This document shows positions 8,915 through 17,168 of a stretch of DNA of 27,436 bases, in pieces. The position numbers and the translations under genes are program-made. Position 1 is the first letter of the stretch. Each line of letters starts with the position of its first letter. Below the pieces are notes generated by a model. The model saw only the letters and a list, made by a program, of their open reading frames with translations. It did no database searches and was not told the DNA's origin. Source of the DNA: an uncultured Frankiales bacterium (GTDB taxonomy: Bacteria > Actinomycetota > Actinomycetes > Mycobacteriales > SCTD01); assembly GCA_946479905.1 (NCBI GenBank), contig CAMLIA010000031.1, forward strand, positions 1 to 27,436, in the 5' to 3' direction.

Positions 8915-9873
8915 AGGGCGCGGAACCACACCAGGGACGCGGCGGCGGCGGCGAGCCCGAGCAGCAGGGACAGGCCGGTCAGGCCGGCGGTCAGGTCCTT
9001 GCGCTTGGTGGTCGTGCCCGCCTCCTTGCTGATGCTCTTGTAGACCGCCTTGAGCTCCTTCTCGGACAGCGCCGTGTAGTGCTGGCCGCCCGTGGTGCGG
9101 GCGAGCGCCTCGAGCGTGGGCCGGTCGACCGGCACGGGCAGCAGCTGGCCGCGCACCGCGACCACGCCGTCGGGCGTGCCGTAGGCGATGGTCGTGACCG
9201 GCATGCCGGCCTGCACGGCCTGGTCGGCGCCGGCGCTCACCGGCTGCCCGACGGTGTTGCCACCGTCGGACAGCAGCACGATCCGCACGGGAGCCTTGTT
9301 GCCGCTGCTCTGCGCGGCCTGCGCCGCCCGCACCGCCACGCCCACCGCGTCACCGATCGCGGTGCCGCCGCCGAGCTGCAGCGCGGTGATGGCACCGGCC
9401 ACGGAGCTCTTGTCCGTCGTGGGCGGGACGACGAGGGCAGCGGTGCCGCTGAACGACACCAGTCCCACCGAGAACGTCGCCGGCAGCCCGTGCACGAAGG
9501 CCGCCGCGGCCGTCTTCGCCGCCTCGATCCGCGACGGTGACACGTCGGTGGCGAGCATCGAGGCGGACACGTCCAGCGCGATGATGACCGTCGCCTTGTC
9601 GCGCTTGACCTTCACGTCGGCTGTCGGCCGCGCGAACCCGGTCGTGAGCGCCGCCAGCGTCAGCAGCAGCAGCGTCGCCGGCACGTGCCGTCGCCAGCCA
9701 GGGCGGGCCGGCAGCACGGAGGCCAGCAGGTCCACGTCGGACAGCCGCGCCTCGTAGGTGGACCGGCGCAGCTGCTGCACGACGTAGAGCACCGCCACGG
9801 CCAGCACGGCGAGCAGCAGCCACAGCCGTGGCTCCTCCGCGAACCGCCAGTGCCGCGGGAGGGACCACGTCAT
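8908..9873 (-). CDS. Membrane-anchored VWA-domain protein (BatA-like)
   Basis: A 321-residue protein with two N-terminal membrane helices (about 17-33 and 66-80), a von Willebrand factor A domain (about 92-285) and a C-terminal helix (about 296-316), the layout of BatA-type proteins. The metal-binding MIDAS is complete: DVSAS (D101, S103, S105), the Thr of GGGTAIGDA, and the Asp of LLSDGGN. The gene is third in a MoxR-ATPase/DUF58/VWA operon and overlaps the DUF58 gene as ATGA. In this family such trios are thought to act as chaperone-like or complex-assembly systems. The target here is unknown, and no second VWA/TPR (BatB/BatC) gene is present. Confidence 0.88.
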   Translation of the reverse strand: MTWSLPRHWRFAEEPRLWLLLAVLAVAVLYVVQQLRRSTYEARLSDVDLLASVLPARPGWRRHVPATLLLLTLAALTTGFARPTADVKVKRDKATVIIALDVSASMLATDVSPSRIEAAKTAAAAFVHGLPATFSVGLVSFSGTAALVVPPTTDKSSVAGAITALQLGGGTAIGDAVGVAVRAAQAAQSSGNKAPVRIVLLSDGGNTVGQPVSAGADQAVQAGMPVTTIAYGTPDGVVAVRGQLLPVPVDRPTLEALARTTGGQHYTALSEKELKAVYKSISKEAGTTTKRKDLTAGLTGLSLLLGLAAAAASLVWFRALP

Positions 9874-10778
9874 CGGCCGGCCACCCGGCGTGCCGCACGC
9901 ACCCGCCGCCGCAGGGTGAGGAACCGCGACAGCTCCCGCAGCCAGTCGCCGTCGGTGGACAGCGGCAGGTACGCCGCACCCGCCGCCCGGACGGCCTCCG
10001 CCGCCGAGGCCTGCCGCGCCGCGGCCGCCTCGGCGTAGGCGGCGCGCAGGGCACGGCTCGAGGTCGGTACGTCGAGGGCGCGCCCGGTCTCGGGGTCGCG
10101 CACCCTCAGCAGGCCGACCGACGGCAGCGCCAGCTCCGCCGGGTCGCTGATGTGGGCGACCACCACGTCGTGGCGCTGCGCGAGCAGCTGCATCCGCTTC
10201 TGCCAGTCGCGAGGGCCGAGCAGGTCGGACACGACGACGACCAGCCCGCGGCGGGGGAGCGGCACCGCCTGCAGCGCCGCGCCCAGACCGGGACCCGGGC
10301 CTTCGCCGATGTCCACCCGGTCGAGCACGGAGAGCAGGTGCGGCGCCGCGGTCGCCGTCGAGCGCGAGGGCAGCCGCCGGACGCCCTGCCGGGTCAGCAG
10401 CACCGCCCCGATCCGGTCACCCGGTCCCGACGCGAGGTGGCTGAACGCGGCCACCACGGTGAGGGCCAGCTCCTTCTTCAGCTGCCGTCGTGTCCCCAGC
10501 CCCATCGAGGGGGTGAGGTCCACGACGAACGTGGTCTCCAGCTCCCGCTGCGCGGTCGTCGTCCGGACGTGCGGCTCGCCGGTGCGGGCGAGCACGGCCC
10601 AGTCCATCCGCCGGACGTCGTCGCCGGGCTCGTAGGGCCGGGCCTCGGCAGGGTCACCACCGGGGCCGACCTGGATGCCGAGGTGCTCGCCGTGCAGGTA
10701 GCCGTCGACCTTGTGCGACACCTCGAGGTAGAGGCGTCGCGCCCGCGCGCCCCTGACCAGCAGTGAGCCAGCACTCAT
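9870..10778 (-). CDS. DUF58 domain-containing protein
   Basis: A 302-residue protein with the DUF58 signature RPYEPGDDVRRMDW at residues 47-60 and a following VWA-like fold that starts with FVVDLTPSM (D87, T89, S91, a DxTxS variant of the MIDAS motif). It has no membrane segments, unlike many longer DUF58 proteins, so it is probably cytosolic and may link the AAA ATPase to the membrane VWA protein. The ATG at 10778 overlaps the ATPase stop as ATGA, and its own stop overlaps the VWA gene start in the same way. The gene order is the standard one for this conserved trio. Biochemical function is unknown. Confidence 0.9.
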   Translation of the reverse strand: MSAGSLLVRGARARRLYLEVSHKVDGYLHGEHLGIQVGPGGDPAEARPYEPGDDVRRMDWAVLARTGEPHVRTTTAQRELETTFVVDLTPSMGLGTRRQLKKELALTVVAAFSHLASGPGDRIGAVLLTRQGVRRLPSRSTATAAPHLLSVLDRVDIGEGPGPGLGAALQAVPLPRRGLVVVVSDLLGPRDWQKRMQLLAQRHDVVVAHISDPAELALPSVGLLRVRDPETGRALDVPTSSRALRAAYAEAAAARQASAAEAVRAAGAAYLPLSTDGDWLRELSRFLTLRRRVRAARRVAGR

Positions 10779-11788
10779 GCCGCGCCGTCGTCGTACTCAG
10801 ACGTGGCCTGCGCCGGCGGCGCGACCCGCTCGAGGACCCGCTCGATGAGCCGTCGGCGCGGGACCCCGTCGGCGATCGCGTCGTAGGTGAGCACGAGCCG
10901 GTGGGAGAGCACGTCGGTCGCCACTGCGGCCACGTCCTCGGGCAGCGCGTAGTCGCGGCCGCGCAGCAGCGCGAGCGACCGGGCCGCGGCGACCAGACCG
11001 AGGCTGCCGCGCGGGGAGGCGCCGTGCACGACCAGCGGCAGCAGCTCGGGGACGCCCCACTGCTGCGGGTCGCGCGTCGCCATCACGAGCCGCACGGCGT
11101 ACTCCGAGACGGCTTCGTGGACGTACACCGCGTCCGCCGCCTGCTGCACCTGCACGAGCTGCTCGAGGCTGATGACCTGCTGCGCCCGGGGCGGGTCGAC
11201 CGACATCCGGGCGACGATCTCCAGCTCCTCCTCCATCGACGGGGTCGGCACGTCCACCTTCAGGAGGAACCGGTCGAGCTGCGCCTCGGGCAGCGGGTAC
11301 ACGCCCTCCGACTCGAGCGGGTTCTGGGTGGCCATGACGACGAACGGCGAGGGGAGGGGGTACGTCGTGCCCGCGAGCGACACCTGCCGCTCGGCCATCA
11401 CCTCGAGCAGCGCCGACTGGACCTTCGCGGGCGCGCGGTTGACCTCGTCGGCGAGGACGAGGTTGGCGAACACGGGTCCGAGCTCGACGTCGAAGTCCTC
11501 CTGGGACGGCCGGTAGACCCGGGTCCCGATGATGTCGCTCGGCACCAGGTCGGGCGTGAACTGGATGCGCACGCTCGTGCCCCCGAGGGCGCGGGCGAGG
11601 GTGTCCACGGCCAGCGACTTGGCGACGCCGGGGACGCCCTCGAGCAGGCAGTGCCCCCGGGCGAGGAGGGCCACGAGCATCCGCTCGAGCATGACGTCCT
11701 GCCCGACGACGACGCTGCTGACCTCGGCGAGGACGAGGTCCAGCAGCTCGCCCGGGTCCGCGGCGGCCGGCTTCCGTGCTGCGCTCAT
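10775..11788 (-). CDS. MoxR-family AAA+ ATPase
   Basis: A 337-residue ATPase. It has the MoxR-type Walker A GVPGVAKS (residues 51-58), Walker B LVLADE (110-115), a sensor-1 region VVMATQNPLESEGVYPLPEAQLDRF, and the C-terminal lid typical of AAA_3/AAA_5 proteins. MoxR ATPases are thought to remodel or activate complexes together with VWA-domain partners, which here are encoded by the next two genes. I chose ATG 11788 (MSAARKP). An in-frame GTG at 11806 would add six residues, and the Shine-Dalgarno evidence does not separate them clearly. First gene of the trio, divergent from the small gene at 11865 across about 76 bp. Confidence 0.92.
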   Translation of the reverse strand: MSAARKPAAADPGELLDLVLAEVSSVVVGQDVMLERMLVALLARGHCLLEGVPGVAKSLAVDTLARALGGTSVRIQFTPDLVPSDIIGTRVYRPSQEDFDVELGPVFANLVLADEVNRAPAKVQSALLEVMAERQVSLAGTTYPLPSPFVVMATQNPLESEGVYPLPEAQLDRFLLKVDVPTPSMEEELEIVARMSVDPPRAQQVISLEQLVQVQQAADAVYVHEAVSEYAVRLVMATRDPQQWGVPELLPLVVHGASPRGSLGLVAAARSLALLRGRDYALPEDVAAVATDVLSHRLVLTYDAIADGVPRRRLIERVLERVAPPAQATSEYDDGAA

Positions 11789-11864
11789 GCCGCCATGCTG
11801 CCGCACCCACCTTGGAGGACGCTGTCAGCGGTGTGGCGGCGGCGCTCGCGGGTACACGTGGGCC

Positions 11865-12221
11865 ATGGGCATCCCTGGAAACCCGCGGCTCGTCCCCGTC
11901 GCCGGCGGCGAGCACCACGTGACTGACCCCTACCCGCAGGAGATCCCGCTCGAGGTCGGCGTGACGAAGCTGGGCGACCCTGTCGTCGCCGAGGCCATCG
12001 TCGAGCCGTCAGGGCTCGTGACGCTGCGCGGCCTCGACACCGTCGTCGTCGACGGCGGCCCCGTGACCGAGACGGTGCTGGCGCACGGCAACCGCATCAG
12101 CCTGCCGCAGGGGGACGTCGTCTTCCAGGCCGAGAAGCTGCACGACGACGGCGGCCGGCAGGGTGGCGAGGAGCCCTTCACCCGCGGCCTGCGCGACGAG
12201 GACACCCTCAACCGGAGCTAG
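11865..12221 (+). CDS. Hypothetical protein, 118 residues
   Basis: I do not recognise this family. The product is acidic and apparently soluble, without a signal peptide or membrane helix. It begins MGIPGNPRLVPVAGGEHHVTDPYPQEIPL and has alternating short beta-like segments (EAIVEPSGLVTLRG, DTVVVDGG, RISLPQGDVVFQAEKL) before a charged tail. I chose the ATG at 11865 because the longer open frame upstream runs antisense to the MoxR gene. TACACG lies exactly six nt before the ATG, resembling a leaderless -10 box but lacking its final T. The stop TAG shares the CTAG at 12218-12221 with the stop of the opposing gene. The reading frame is plausible but its existence as a gene is less certain than that of its neighbours. 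Confidence 0.6.
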   Translation: MGIPGNPRLVPVAGGEHHVTDPYPQEIPLEVGVTKLGDPVVAEAIVEPSGLVTLRGLDTVVVDGGPVTETVLAHGNRISLPQGDVVFQAEKLHDDGGRQGGEEPFTRGLRDEDTLNRS

Positions 12222-12667
12222 GGCGCGAGGCCGTCGTCTGAGGCGTCGTAGACCCAGGACAGGTCGGCGTTCGCCAGCCGCTCGTGCCACGCCGCCGGAG
12301 CGGCGTTCATCAGCGTGCTGTAGTCCCAGTAGTCCTTCCAGAGCGTGATGACGTCGCCGTCGACCTCCATCACGCTCGTGAACGGCAGCGAGGCCGTCTC
12401 GCCCGTCGGCCAGTGCCACACCTCGCGGTGCTCGGTGACGACGTACCGCCCCTCCGCGATCACCGGCCCTTCGTACTGCTCGTAGCCGGCCAGCCCCTCG
12501 AGGCCGAGCTGCAGCCGCTTCACGATGTCGGCCGGGCCCTTCGCCGCGGCGGTCGGCCCCACCGGCACGTCCCAGTAGACCGAGTCGGGGCCGAAGAACC
12601 CGGCGATGGCGTCCCAGTCCCGGGCGTAGAGGGCCTTCCAGAAGCCGCGGACCAGGTCGGCGGTCAT
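12218..12667 (-). CDS. SnoaL / limonene-1,2-epoxide-hydrolase-like protein
   Basis: A 149-residue protein of the NTF2-like fold. The pattern FWKALYARDWDAIAGFFGPDSVYWDVPVG, then GRYVVTEHREVWHW, then MEVDGDVITLWKDYWD follows the limonene-epoxide-hydrolase/SnoaL layout. In the classical hydrolase the catalytic Arg and first Asp sit in an ERxD-type strand and the second Asp in WRDYxD. Here the second site is kept (WKDYWD), but the first reads EHRE, so the Arg/Asp pair seems altered to His/Glu. It may be a related hydrolase, isomerase or binding protein rather than a true epoxide hydrolase. Its start overlaps the amidohydrolase stop as ATGA, so the two are co-translated. As I recall, mycobacteria carry a similar gene near a D-aminoacylase-like gene (the Rv2910c-Rv2913c region). 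Confidence 0.75.
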   Translation of the reverse strand: MTADLVRGFWKALYARDWDAIAGFFGPDSVYWDVPVGPTAAAKGPADIVKRLQLGLEGLAGYEQYEGPVIAEGRYVVTEHREVWHWPTGETASLPFTSVMEVDGDVITLWKDYWDYSTLMNAAPAAWHERLANADLSWVYDASDDGLAP

Positions 12668-14382
12668 CCGCGCACCAGCCGGCCGGGCAGCTCGCCCGTC
12701 GGCGCCCCGTGCGCGAAGGTGACGACGCCGCTCTTGATCGTCGCGACGTAGCCCTCGGCGCGCTGGACCAGCCGGGTCCCGCCGGCGGGCAGGTCCTGGG
12801 CGACCTCGGGCGGCAGCAGCCGCAGCCCTTCGTAGTCGATGAGGTTCACGTCGGCGAGCATGCCCGGCTCGAGGGTGCCGCGGTCGGTGAGGCCGTACAG
12901 CCGGGCGGTGTCGTGGGTCTGCTTGCGGACGACGAACTCCAGCGGCAGCGTCTCGCCGCGGGTCCGGTCGCGGGTCCAGTGGGTGAGCATGAACGTCGGG
13001 ATGGACGCGTCGCAGATGACGCCGCAGTGCGCCCCGCCGTCCGACAGCCCGACCGCCGACCGCGGGTGCAGCAGCATCTCGCGGGCCTGGTCCAGGTTGC
13101 CGTAGGAGTAGTTGAGGATCGGGATGTACAGCAGCCCCTCGCCGCCCCCGCTGAGCATGTGGTCGTAGGCGATCTCCATCGGGTGCTTCCCGGTGGCGTC
13201 GCTCATGCCGGCCAGCGAGCGCGCGTAGTCCGGCTCGTAGTCCGGCGGGTCCCCGAGCACGTAGGTCTTGGCGTACGCGTCGTCGAGCCGCTTCGCCGTC
13301 TCCTCGTCCGGCTGCCACCCGAGGATCTCGGCGCGGACCGTAGGGTCCTGCAGCCGGGCCAGCAGGTCCGGGACGCGCTGGGGGAACTTCAGCGCCGCGA
13401 AGGCCGGGACCACGTCGAACAGGCAGTACGTCGTCCGCAGCCCGCTCAGCAGGCCGGTCGCCCGCCCGGCGACCTGCGGCCACAGGTCGGCGCCCTCCTC
13501 AGCGGCCTCGCGGGAGGTCTCCATCAGCTCGCGCCAGAGGTCGGGCGCAGCGTCGACCTGGATGAGCGCGAAGGTCACCGGACGGCCGGTCTCGGCCGAC
13601 AGCCGGCGCATCCAGTCCACCTCGTTCGCCGGGTTGGTGATGTCCTCGCCGGCCGCACCCATCGGGGCGAGCTCGACGATGCCCTTGCCCGCCTCCCCGA
13701 GCGCCCGGCAGATCCCGAACACCTCCTCCTCCGCGGCGAAGGTCCCGGGCACGGGCTCCCCGTCGATGGCCACGTGCGCGATGGTCCGGGACATCGAGAA
13801 GCCGAGGGCGCCGGCGTCGATCGCCTCGCGGACGATCCGCTTCATCTCGGCGATCTCGTCGGCGGTCGCCGGCTCGTTGCGGGCGCCGCGCTCACCCATG
13901 ACGTAGGCCCGGACGGGGCCGTGCGCGATCTGCGTGCCGACGTCGACCGTCCACCGCCGCTGGGCCAGCAGGTCGAGGTAGTCGGGGAACGACTCCCAGC
14001 CCCACGTCATGCCCTCCGCGAGGGCGGAGCCGGGGATGTCCTCGACGCCCTCCATCAGGCCGATGAGCCAGTCGTGCTTGTCGGGAGCGACCGGGGCGAA
14101 CCCGACACCGCAGTTGCCCATGACCACCGTCGTGACGCCGTGCCAGGACGAGGGCGCGAGCTCGGAGTCCCACGTGGCCTGCCCGTCGAAGTGCGTGTGG
14201 ATGTCGACGAAGCCGGGCGTGACGAGCAGTCCGGTCGCGTCCATCGTCCGGGTGCCCTCGGCGGACCCGGGTTCGACGACCGCGGTGACGCGCCCGTCGT
14301 CGATGACGACGTCCGCCCTACGCGCCGGCGCTCCCGTGCCGTCGATGACCGTCCCGCCGCTGATGACCAGGTCGTGTGGCAT
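12664..14382 (-). CDS. N-acyl-D-amino-acid deacylase-like amidohydrolase
   Basis: A 572-residue cytosolic metallohydrolase of the amidohydrolase superfamily, closest in pattern to D-aminoacylases. It shows the start [14 protein letters not shown], the metal-binding [11 protein letters not shown] (His62, His64), [10 protein letters not shown] with Cys91, GALGFSMSR, and LSDGGAHCG at about residue 445 with the conserved Asp. The typical C-terminal composite beta domain ([17 protein letters not shown]) follows. The true substrate is unknown; many such proteins are annotated as D-amino-acid or dihydropyrimidine-type hydrolases. I chose ATG 14382 because AGGA lies about eight nt upstream; an in-frame ATG at 14391 is possible. 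A perfect palindrome lies directly upstream. The gene is in the same orientation as treZ but probably has its own regulated promoter. Confidence 0.85.
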   Translation of the reverse strand: MPHDLVISGGTVIDGTGAPARRADVVIDDGRVTAVVEPGSAEGTRTMDATGLLVTPGFVDIHTHFDGQATWDSELAPSSWHGVTTVVMGNCGVGFAPVAPDKHDWLIGLMEGVEDIPGSALAEGMTWGWESFPDYLDLLAQRRWTVDVGTQIAHGPVRAYVMGERGARNEPATADEIAEMKRIVREAIDAGALGFSMSRTIAHVAIDGEPVPGTFAAEEEVFGICRALGEAGKGIVELAPMGAAGEDITNPANEVDWMRRLSAETGRPVTFALIQVDAAPDLWRELMETSREAAEEGADLWPQVAGRATGLLSGLRTTYCLFDVVPAFAALKFPQRVPDLLARLQDPTVRAEILGWQPDEETAKRLDDAYAKTYVLGDPPDYEPDYARSLAGMSDATGKHPMEIAYDHMLSGGGEGLLYIPILNYSYGNLDQAREMLLHPRSAVGLSDGGAHCGVICDASIPTFMLTHWTRDRTRGETLPLEFVVRKQTHDTARLYGLTDRGTLEPGMLADVNLIDYEGLRLLPPEVAQDLPAGGTRLVQRAEGYVATIKSGVVTFAHGAPTGELPGRLVRG

Positions 14383-14396
14383 GAGCCGCATCCTGA

Positions 14397-14418
14397 TGCG
14401 TAGAACACGTTCTACGCA
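14397..14418. promoter_or_regulatory. Perfect 22-bp palindromic operator upstream of the amidohydrolase
   Basis: The arms TGCGTAGAAC (14397-14406) and GTTCTACGCA (14409-14418) are exact reverse complements around a central AC. The core TAGAAC-N2-GTTCTA fits the TnnAACnnGTTnnA pattern known for the TetR-family regulator KstR. The site overlaps the last codons and TAG stop of treZ and ends 15 bp before the amidohydrolase start, a position where a bound repressor would block its promoter. The binding protein itself is inferred. Confidence 0.7.
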
Positions 14419-16082
14419 AGGGCCACGACCACGACGGACTCGCCGTCGGTCTCGACCCGCTGGTCGGCGTACGTCCACCCGGGCGTGCTCGCCAGCAGCA
14501 CCCCCATCGGGCTCCCCGGTACGGCGAGGGCCTGCCGCTCCGGTCCCAGGTTGCAGCAGACGGCCACCTTGCCGCGCACCATGACGAGCCACCGCTTGTC
14601 GGTGTCCCAGACCACCTCGACGCGGTCGCGGCGCCCGTCGGACAGCTCGGTGCGCGACCGGCGCAGCGCGATCAGCGCGCGGTAGAACTCCAGCAGGTCG
14701 GCGTCGACGTCCCAGTCCAGCTTCGAGGCCTCGAACGTCTTCGGGTCCTGAGGGTCCGGGACGTCCTCCGTGTTCCAGCCGTGCTGGGCGAACTCGCGCC
14801 GGCGGCCGTCGCGCACCGCTGCGCCGAGGTCGCCGCTGTGGTCACTGAAGAACATCCACGGCGTGCGGGCGCCGTACTCCTCGCCCATGAAGATCATCGG
14901 GGTGTAGGCGCTGAGCAGGTACAGCGCGGCGCCGATGCGTTGCAGCCCCGGGCTGAGGGCCGGCCGGTCGCCGAGCGCGCGGTTGCCGACCTGGTCGTGG
15001 TCCTGCAGGTAGACCACGAACCGCCAGCCCGGCACGTCGGCGGGCACCGGTCGGCCGTGCGGCCGGCCGCGGAACGTCGACCAGGTCCCGTCGTGCACGA
15101 ACGCACCCGTCAGGGCCTTCGCGGCGGTCTCGAGCGAGCCGAAGTCGACGTAGTAGCCGAACGTCTCCCCGGTGAGCAGGGAGTGCAGGGCGTGGTGCAC
15201 GTCGTCGCACCACTGACCGTCCATCCGCAGCCCGTGCGGATCGATGACCCGGGGGTCGTTGAGGTCGCTCTCCGCGACCAGCCACAGCGGCTTCCCGAGC
15301 TGGGCCGCCAGCGCGCTGACCTCCTGGGCGAGCTCCTCGAGCAGGTGGGTGGCGCTGTCGTCGATGAGCGCGTGGATCGCGTCCAGCCGCAGCCCGTCCA
15401 CGTGGTAGTCGCGCAGCCACATCAGCGCGTTGTCGAGGAAGAACCGGCGGACCTCGGGCCGGTGCAGGTCGACCGCGGAGCCCCACGGCGTCTGGTGCTC
15501 CTCGGTGAAGTACGGCCCGAACTCCGGCAGGTAGTTCCCCGAGGGCCCGAGGTGGTTGTACACGACGTCCATCACGACGCCGAGCCCCTTGGCGTGCGCC
15601 GCGTCGACGAACCGCTTGAGGCCGTCAGGGCCGCCGTACGGCTCGTAGACGGCGAACAGCGCGACCCCGTCGTACCCCCAGCCCCACCGGCCGTCGAAGG
15701 CGTTGCAGGGCATCAGCTCCACCGCGGTGACCCCCAGGTCCGCCAGGTGGTCGAGCTTGTCGACGGCGGCGTCGAAGGTGCCCTCGGAGGTGAAGGTCCC
15801 GACGTGCAGCTCGTAGAGCACCGCGCCGGCGAGCGGGACGCCGTGCCAGCGCTGGTCGGTCCAGGCGAAGGCGCTGTGGTCGTAGACGCGGGACAGCCCG
15901 TGCACCCCGGCCGGCTGCCACGCGCTGCGGGGGTCGGGGCGCACCGGTCCGCCGTCCACGCTGAACCCGTAGTCCACGAGGTCGGAGCGGACCGACCACC
16001 ACTCGCCCGAGCGGGTCATGGGCGTCCCGTCGTTGAGCGCCACCGCCTGCGCCCCCGGCGCCCACACCCTCAGCTCACTCAC
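14412..16082 (-). CDS. treZ: Maltooligosyltrehalose trehalohydrolase
   Basis: A 556-residue GH13 enzyme that releases trehalose from maltooligosyltrehalose made by TreY. An N-terminal carbohydrate-binding-like domain (1-80) precedes the catalytic barrel with [12 protein letters not shown] (169-180), [11 protein letters not shown] with the presumed nucleophile Asp234, LVAESDLND with the acid Glu271, and [10 protein letters not shown] with Asp363. I chose GTG 16082, which starts with [10 protein letters not shown], the usual beginning, and has GGGGAG about ten nt upstream; the frame is open further but the extra residues look unrelated. The gene is separated from treY by about 1.05 kb holding an antisense gene, so it may rely on its own promoter or on long readthrough. 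Confidence 0.94.
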   Translation of the reverse strand: MSELRVWAPGAQAVALNDGTPMTRSGEWWSVRSDLVDYGFSVDGGPVRPDPRSAWQPAGVHGLSRVYDHSAFAWTDQRWHGVPLAGAVLYELHVGTFTSEGTFDAAVDKLDHLADLGVTAVELMPCNAFDGRWGWGYDGVALFAVYEPYGGPDGLKRFVDAAHAKGLGVVMDVVYNHLGPSGNYLPEFGPYFTEEHQTPWGSAVDLHRPEVRRFFLDNALMWLRDYHVDGLRLDAIHALIDDSATHLLEELAQEVSALAAQLGKPLWLVAESDLNDPRVIDPHGLRMDGQWCDDVHHALHSLLTGETFGYYVDFGSLETAAKALTGAFVHDGTWSTFRGRPHGRPVPADVPGWRFVVYLQDHDQVGNRALGDRPALSPGLQRIGAALYLLSAYTPMIFMGEEYGARTPWMFFSDHSGDLGAAVRDGRRREFAQHGWNTEDVPDPQDPKTFEASKLDWDVDADLLEFYRALIALRRSRTELSDGRRDRVEVVWDTDKRWLVMVRGKVAVCCNLGPERQALAVPGSPMGVLLASTPGWTYADQRVETDGESVVVVALA

Positions 16083-16131
16083 ACGCGTCAGTCTCCCCGA
16101 GCCGGGTCTGCTCATGCGTCCGCGGCGGTCG

Positions 16132-16183
16132 AGGGTTGCGTTGGAGTGGCCAGGTGCCGCTGAGGCCACTCGATCGCGACCCT
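16132..16183. repeat. Hairpin element, left of the DUF559-like gene
   Basis: AGGGTTGCGTTGGAGTGGCC (16132-16151) and GGCCACTCGATCGCGACCCT (16164-16183) form a 20-bp imperfect stem (17 of 20 matching) around a 12-nt loop. The inner eight pairs, GAGTGGCC/GGCCACTC, are perfect. The right arm matches the inverted arm at 17116-17133 in 17 of 18 positions. It lies between treZ and the antisense gene. Confidence 0.8.
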
Positions 16184-16237
16184 GGGCGCTGTGGACAGCC
16201 GGCGCGGGGCCCTGCCGCGTCAGCCATCCTCTGCGGC

Positions 16238-17116
16238 GTGACCGTTCCCTTTCGCGGCTCTGCGTCTGAGGTCTCCAAGAACCGGCTGCGAGGGCCGGGC
16301 TACACGAGGATCGGACGCGACCTGTACGTCATGCGGGACGCCACCGTCGACCACGCGGCGAGGGTGACCGCTGCCCGCCTGGTGTTCCCCGACGGTCTTC
16401 CCTGCCTGTTCACCTCGGCGCTGCTGCTCAAGCTGCCGGTCGACGACGACGGTCTTGTCCACCTGGATCGCGGAGCCGGCGCGCCCCGCTCGCGTCGCCG
16501 CGACATCAAGGTTCACAGGTTCGGCATCCCGCCCGCGCAGCAGCACGATCTCGACGAGCTCTCCGTGGCTGATGGGCCGCGCACCTTCGCGGACCTTTCC
16601 GAGCACCTCGCGCTCGAGGCGCTCGTCGCTGTCGGAGACGTCGTCGCCCGGCGATGGCAGCCGGAGGACATCGCTGCGGCGGTCAAGGCACACGGTCGGC
16701 GGCGGGGTGCGGTGCTGCTGCGGCAGGCAGTACCCCTGCTGGACAGAGGTGCCGACTCCCCGGCAGAGACGCGCGCCCGACTGCGCCTGCACGCGGCGGG
16801 TTTCGTGCGCCTGCGTCACAAGGTGGTCGTCCGGGACGTCGGTGGGGGCTGGCTGGGGGAGCCCGACCTCGCGGACGACGTGGCCAGGGTTGGCATCCAG
16901 CACGAGGGCGCGGTCCACTTCACGAAGGGCGAGCGGCAGCGGATGAAGGACGTGGGCCGCGACGAGCTGATGCGCGCCGAGGGCTGGCAGATCGTCGTCT
17001 CGACGGCGGAGGACGACCGTCGGCCGGACAAGCTCATCGCGAAGACGACGGCCGCCTACCTTCGCCAGGCTCGGCTGCTCGGCCCTGGCGTGCTGCCCGA
17101 CGCGCTGCGCCGCTGA
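16238..17116 (+). CDS. DUF559 / AbiEi-antitoxin-like protein inserted between treY and treZ
   Basis: A 292-residue protein of a type common in actinobacteria and often annotated as DUF559 or type IV TA AbiEi-like. The N-terminus VPFRGSASEVSKNRLRGPGYTRIGRDLYV is the usual opening. The C-terminal part resembles a Vsr-like PD-(D/E)XK nuclease fold, with SPAETRARL (Glu177), EPDLAD (Asp210), GIQHEG in place of the usual VEYDG, and AEGWQIVVSTAED. Gln221 stands where the relatives I recall have Glu, so nuclease activity is doubtful. I chose the GTG at 16238; no good Shine-Dalgarno is seen, and CATCCT seven nt upstream may be a weak -10. It lies antisense to the tre operon, splits treY from treZ, and is bracketed by related hairpins, which suggests insertion. 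Substrate and role are unknown. Confidence 0.75.
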   Translation: MTVPFRGSASEVSKNRLRGPGYTRIGRDLYVMRDATVDHAARVTAARLVFPDGLPCLFTSALLLKLPVDDDGLVHLDRGAGAPRSRRRDIKVHRFGIPPAQQHDLDELSVADGPRTFADLSEHLALEALVAVGDVVARRWQPEDIAAAVKAHGRRRGAVLLRQAVPLLDRGADSPAETRARLRLHAAGFVRLRHKVVVRDVGGGWLGEPDLADDVARVGIQHEGAVHFTKGERQRMKDVGRDELMRAEGWQIVVSTAEDDRRPDKLIAKTTAAYLRQARLLGPGVLPDALRR

Positions 17117-17168
17117 GGGTCGCGGTCGAGTGGTCACGAGCCCTCTGGAACCACTCCATCGCGACCCT
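17116..17168. repeat. Hairpin element, right of the DUF559-like gene
   Basis: AGGGTCGCGGTCGAGTGG (17116-17133) and CCACTCCATCGCGACCCT (17151-17168) pair in 16 of 18 positions around a 17-nt loop. The left arm begins at the stop codon of the DUF559-like gene. The right arm lies inside the last codons of treY on the other strand. Sequence and structure match the hairpin at 16132-16183. Confidence 0.8.

Noticed and set aside
16184..16237. GCTGTGGACAGC (16188-16199) as an operator for the DUF559-like gene
   Set aside because: Arms are only 5 bp and no regulator is known to bind it; too short to claim.
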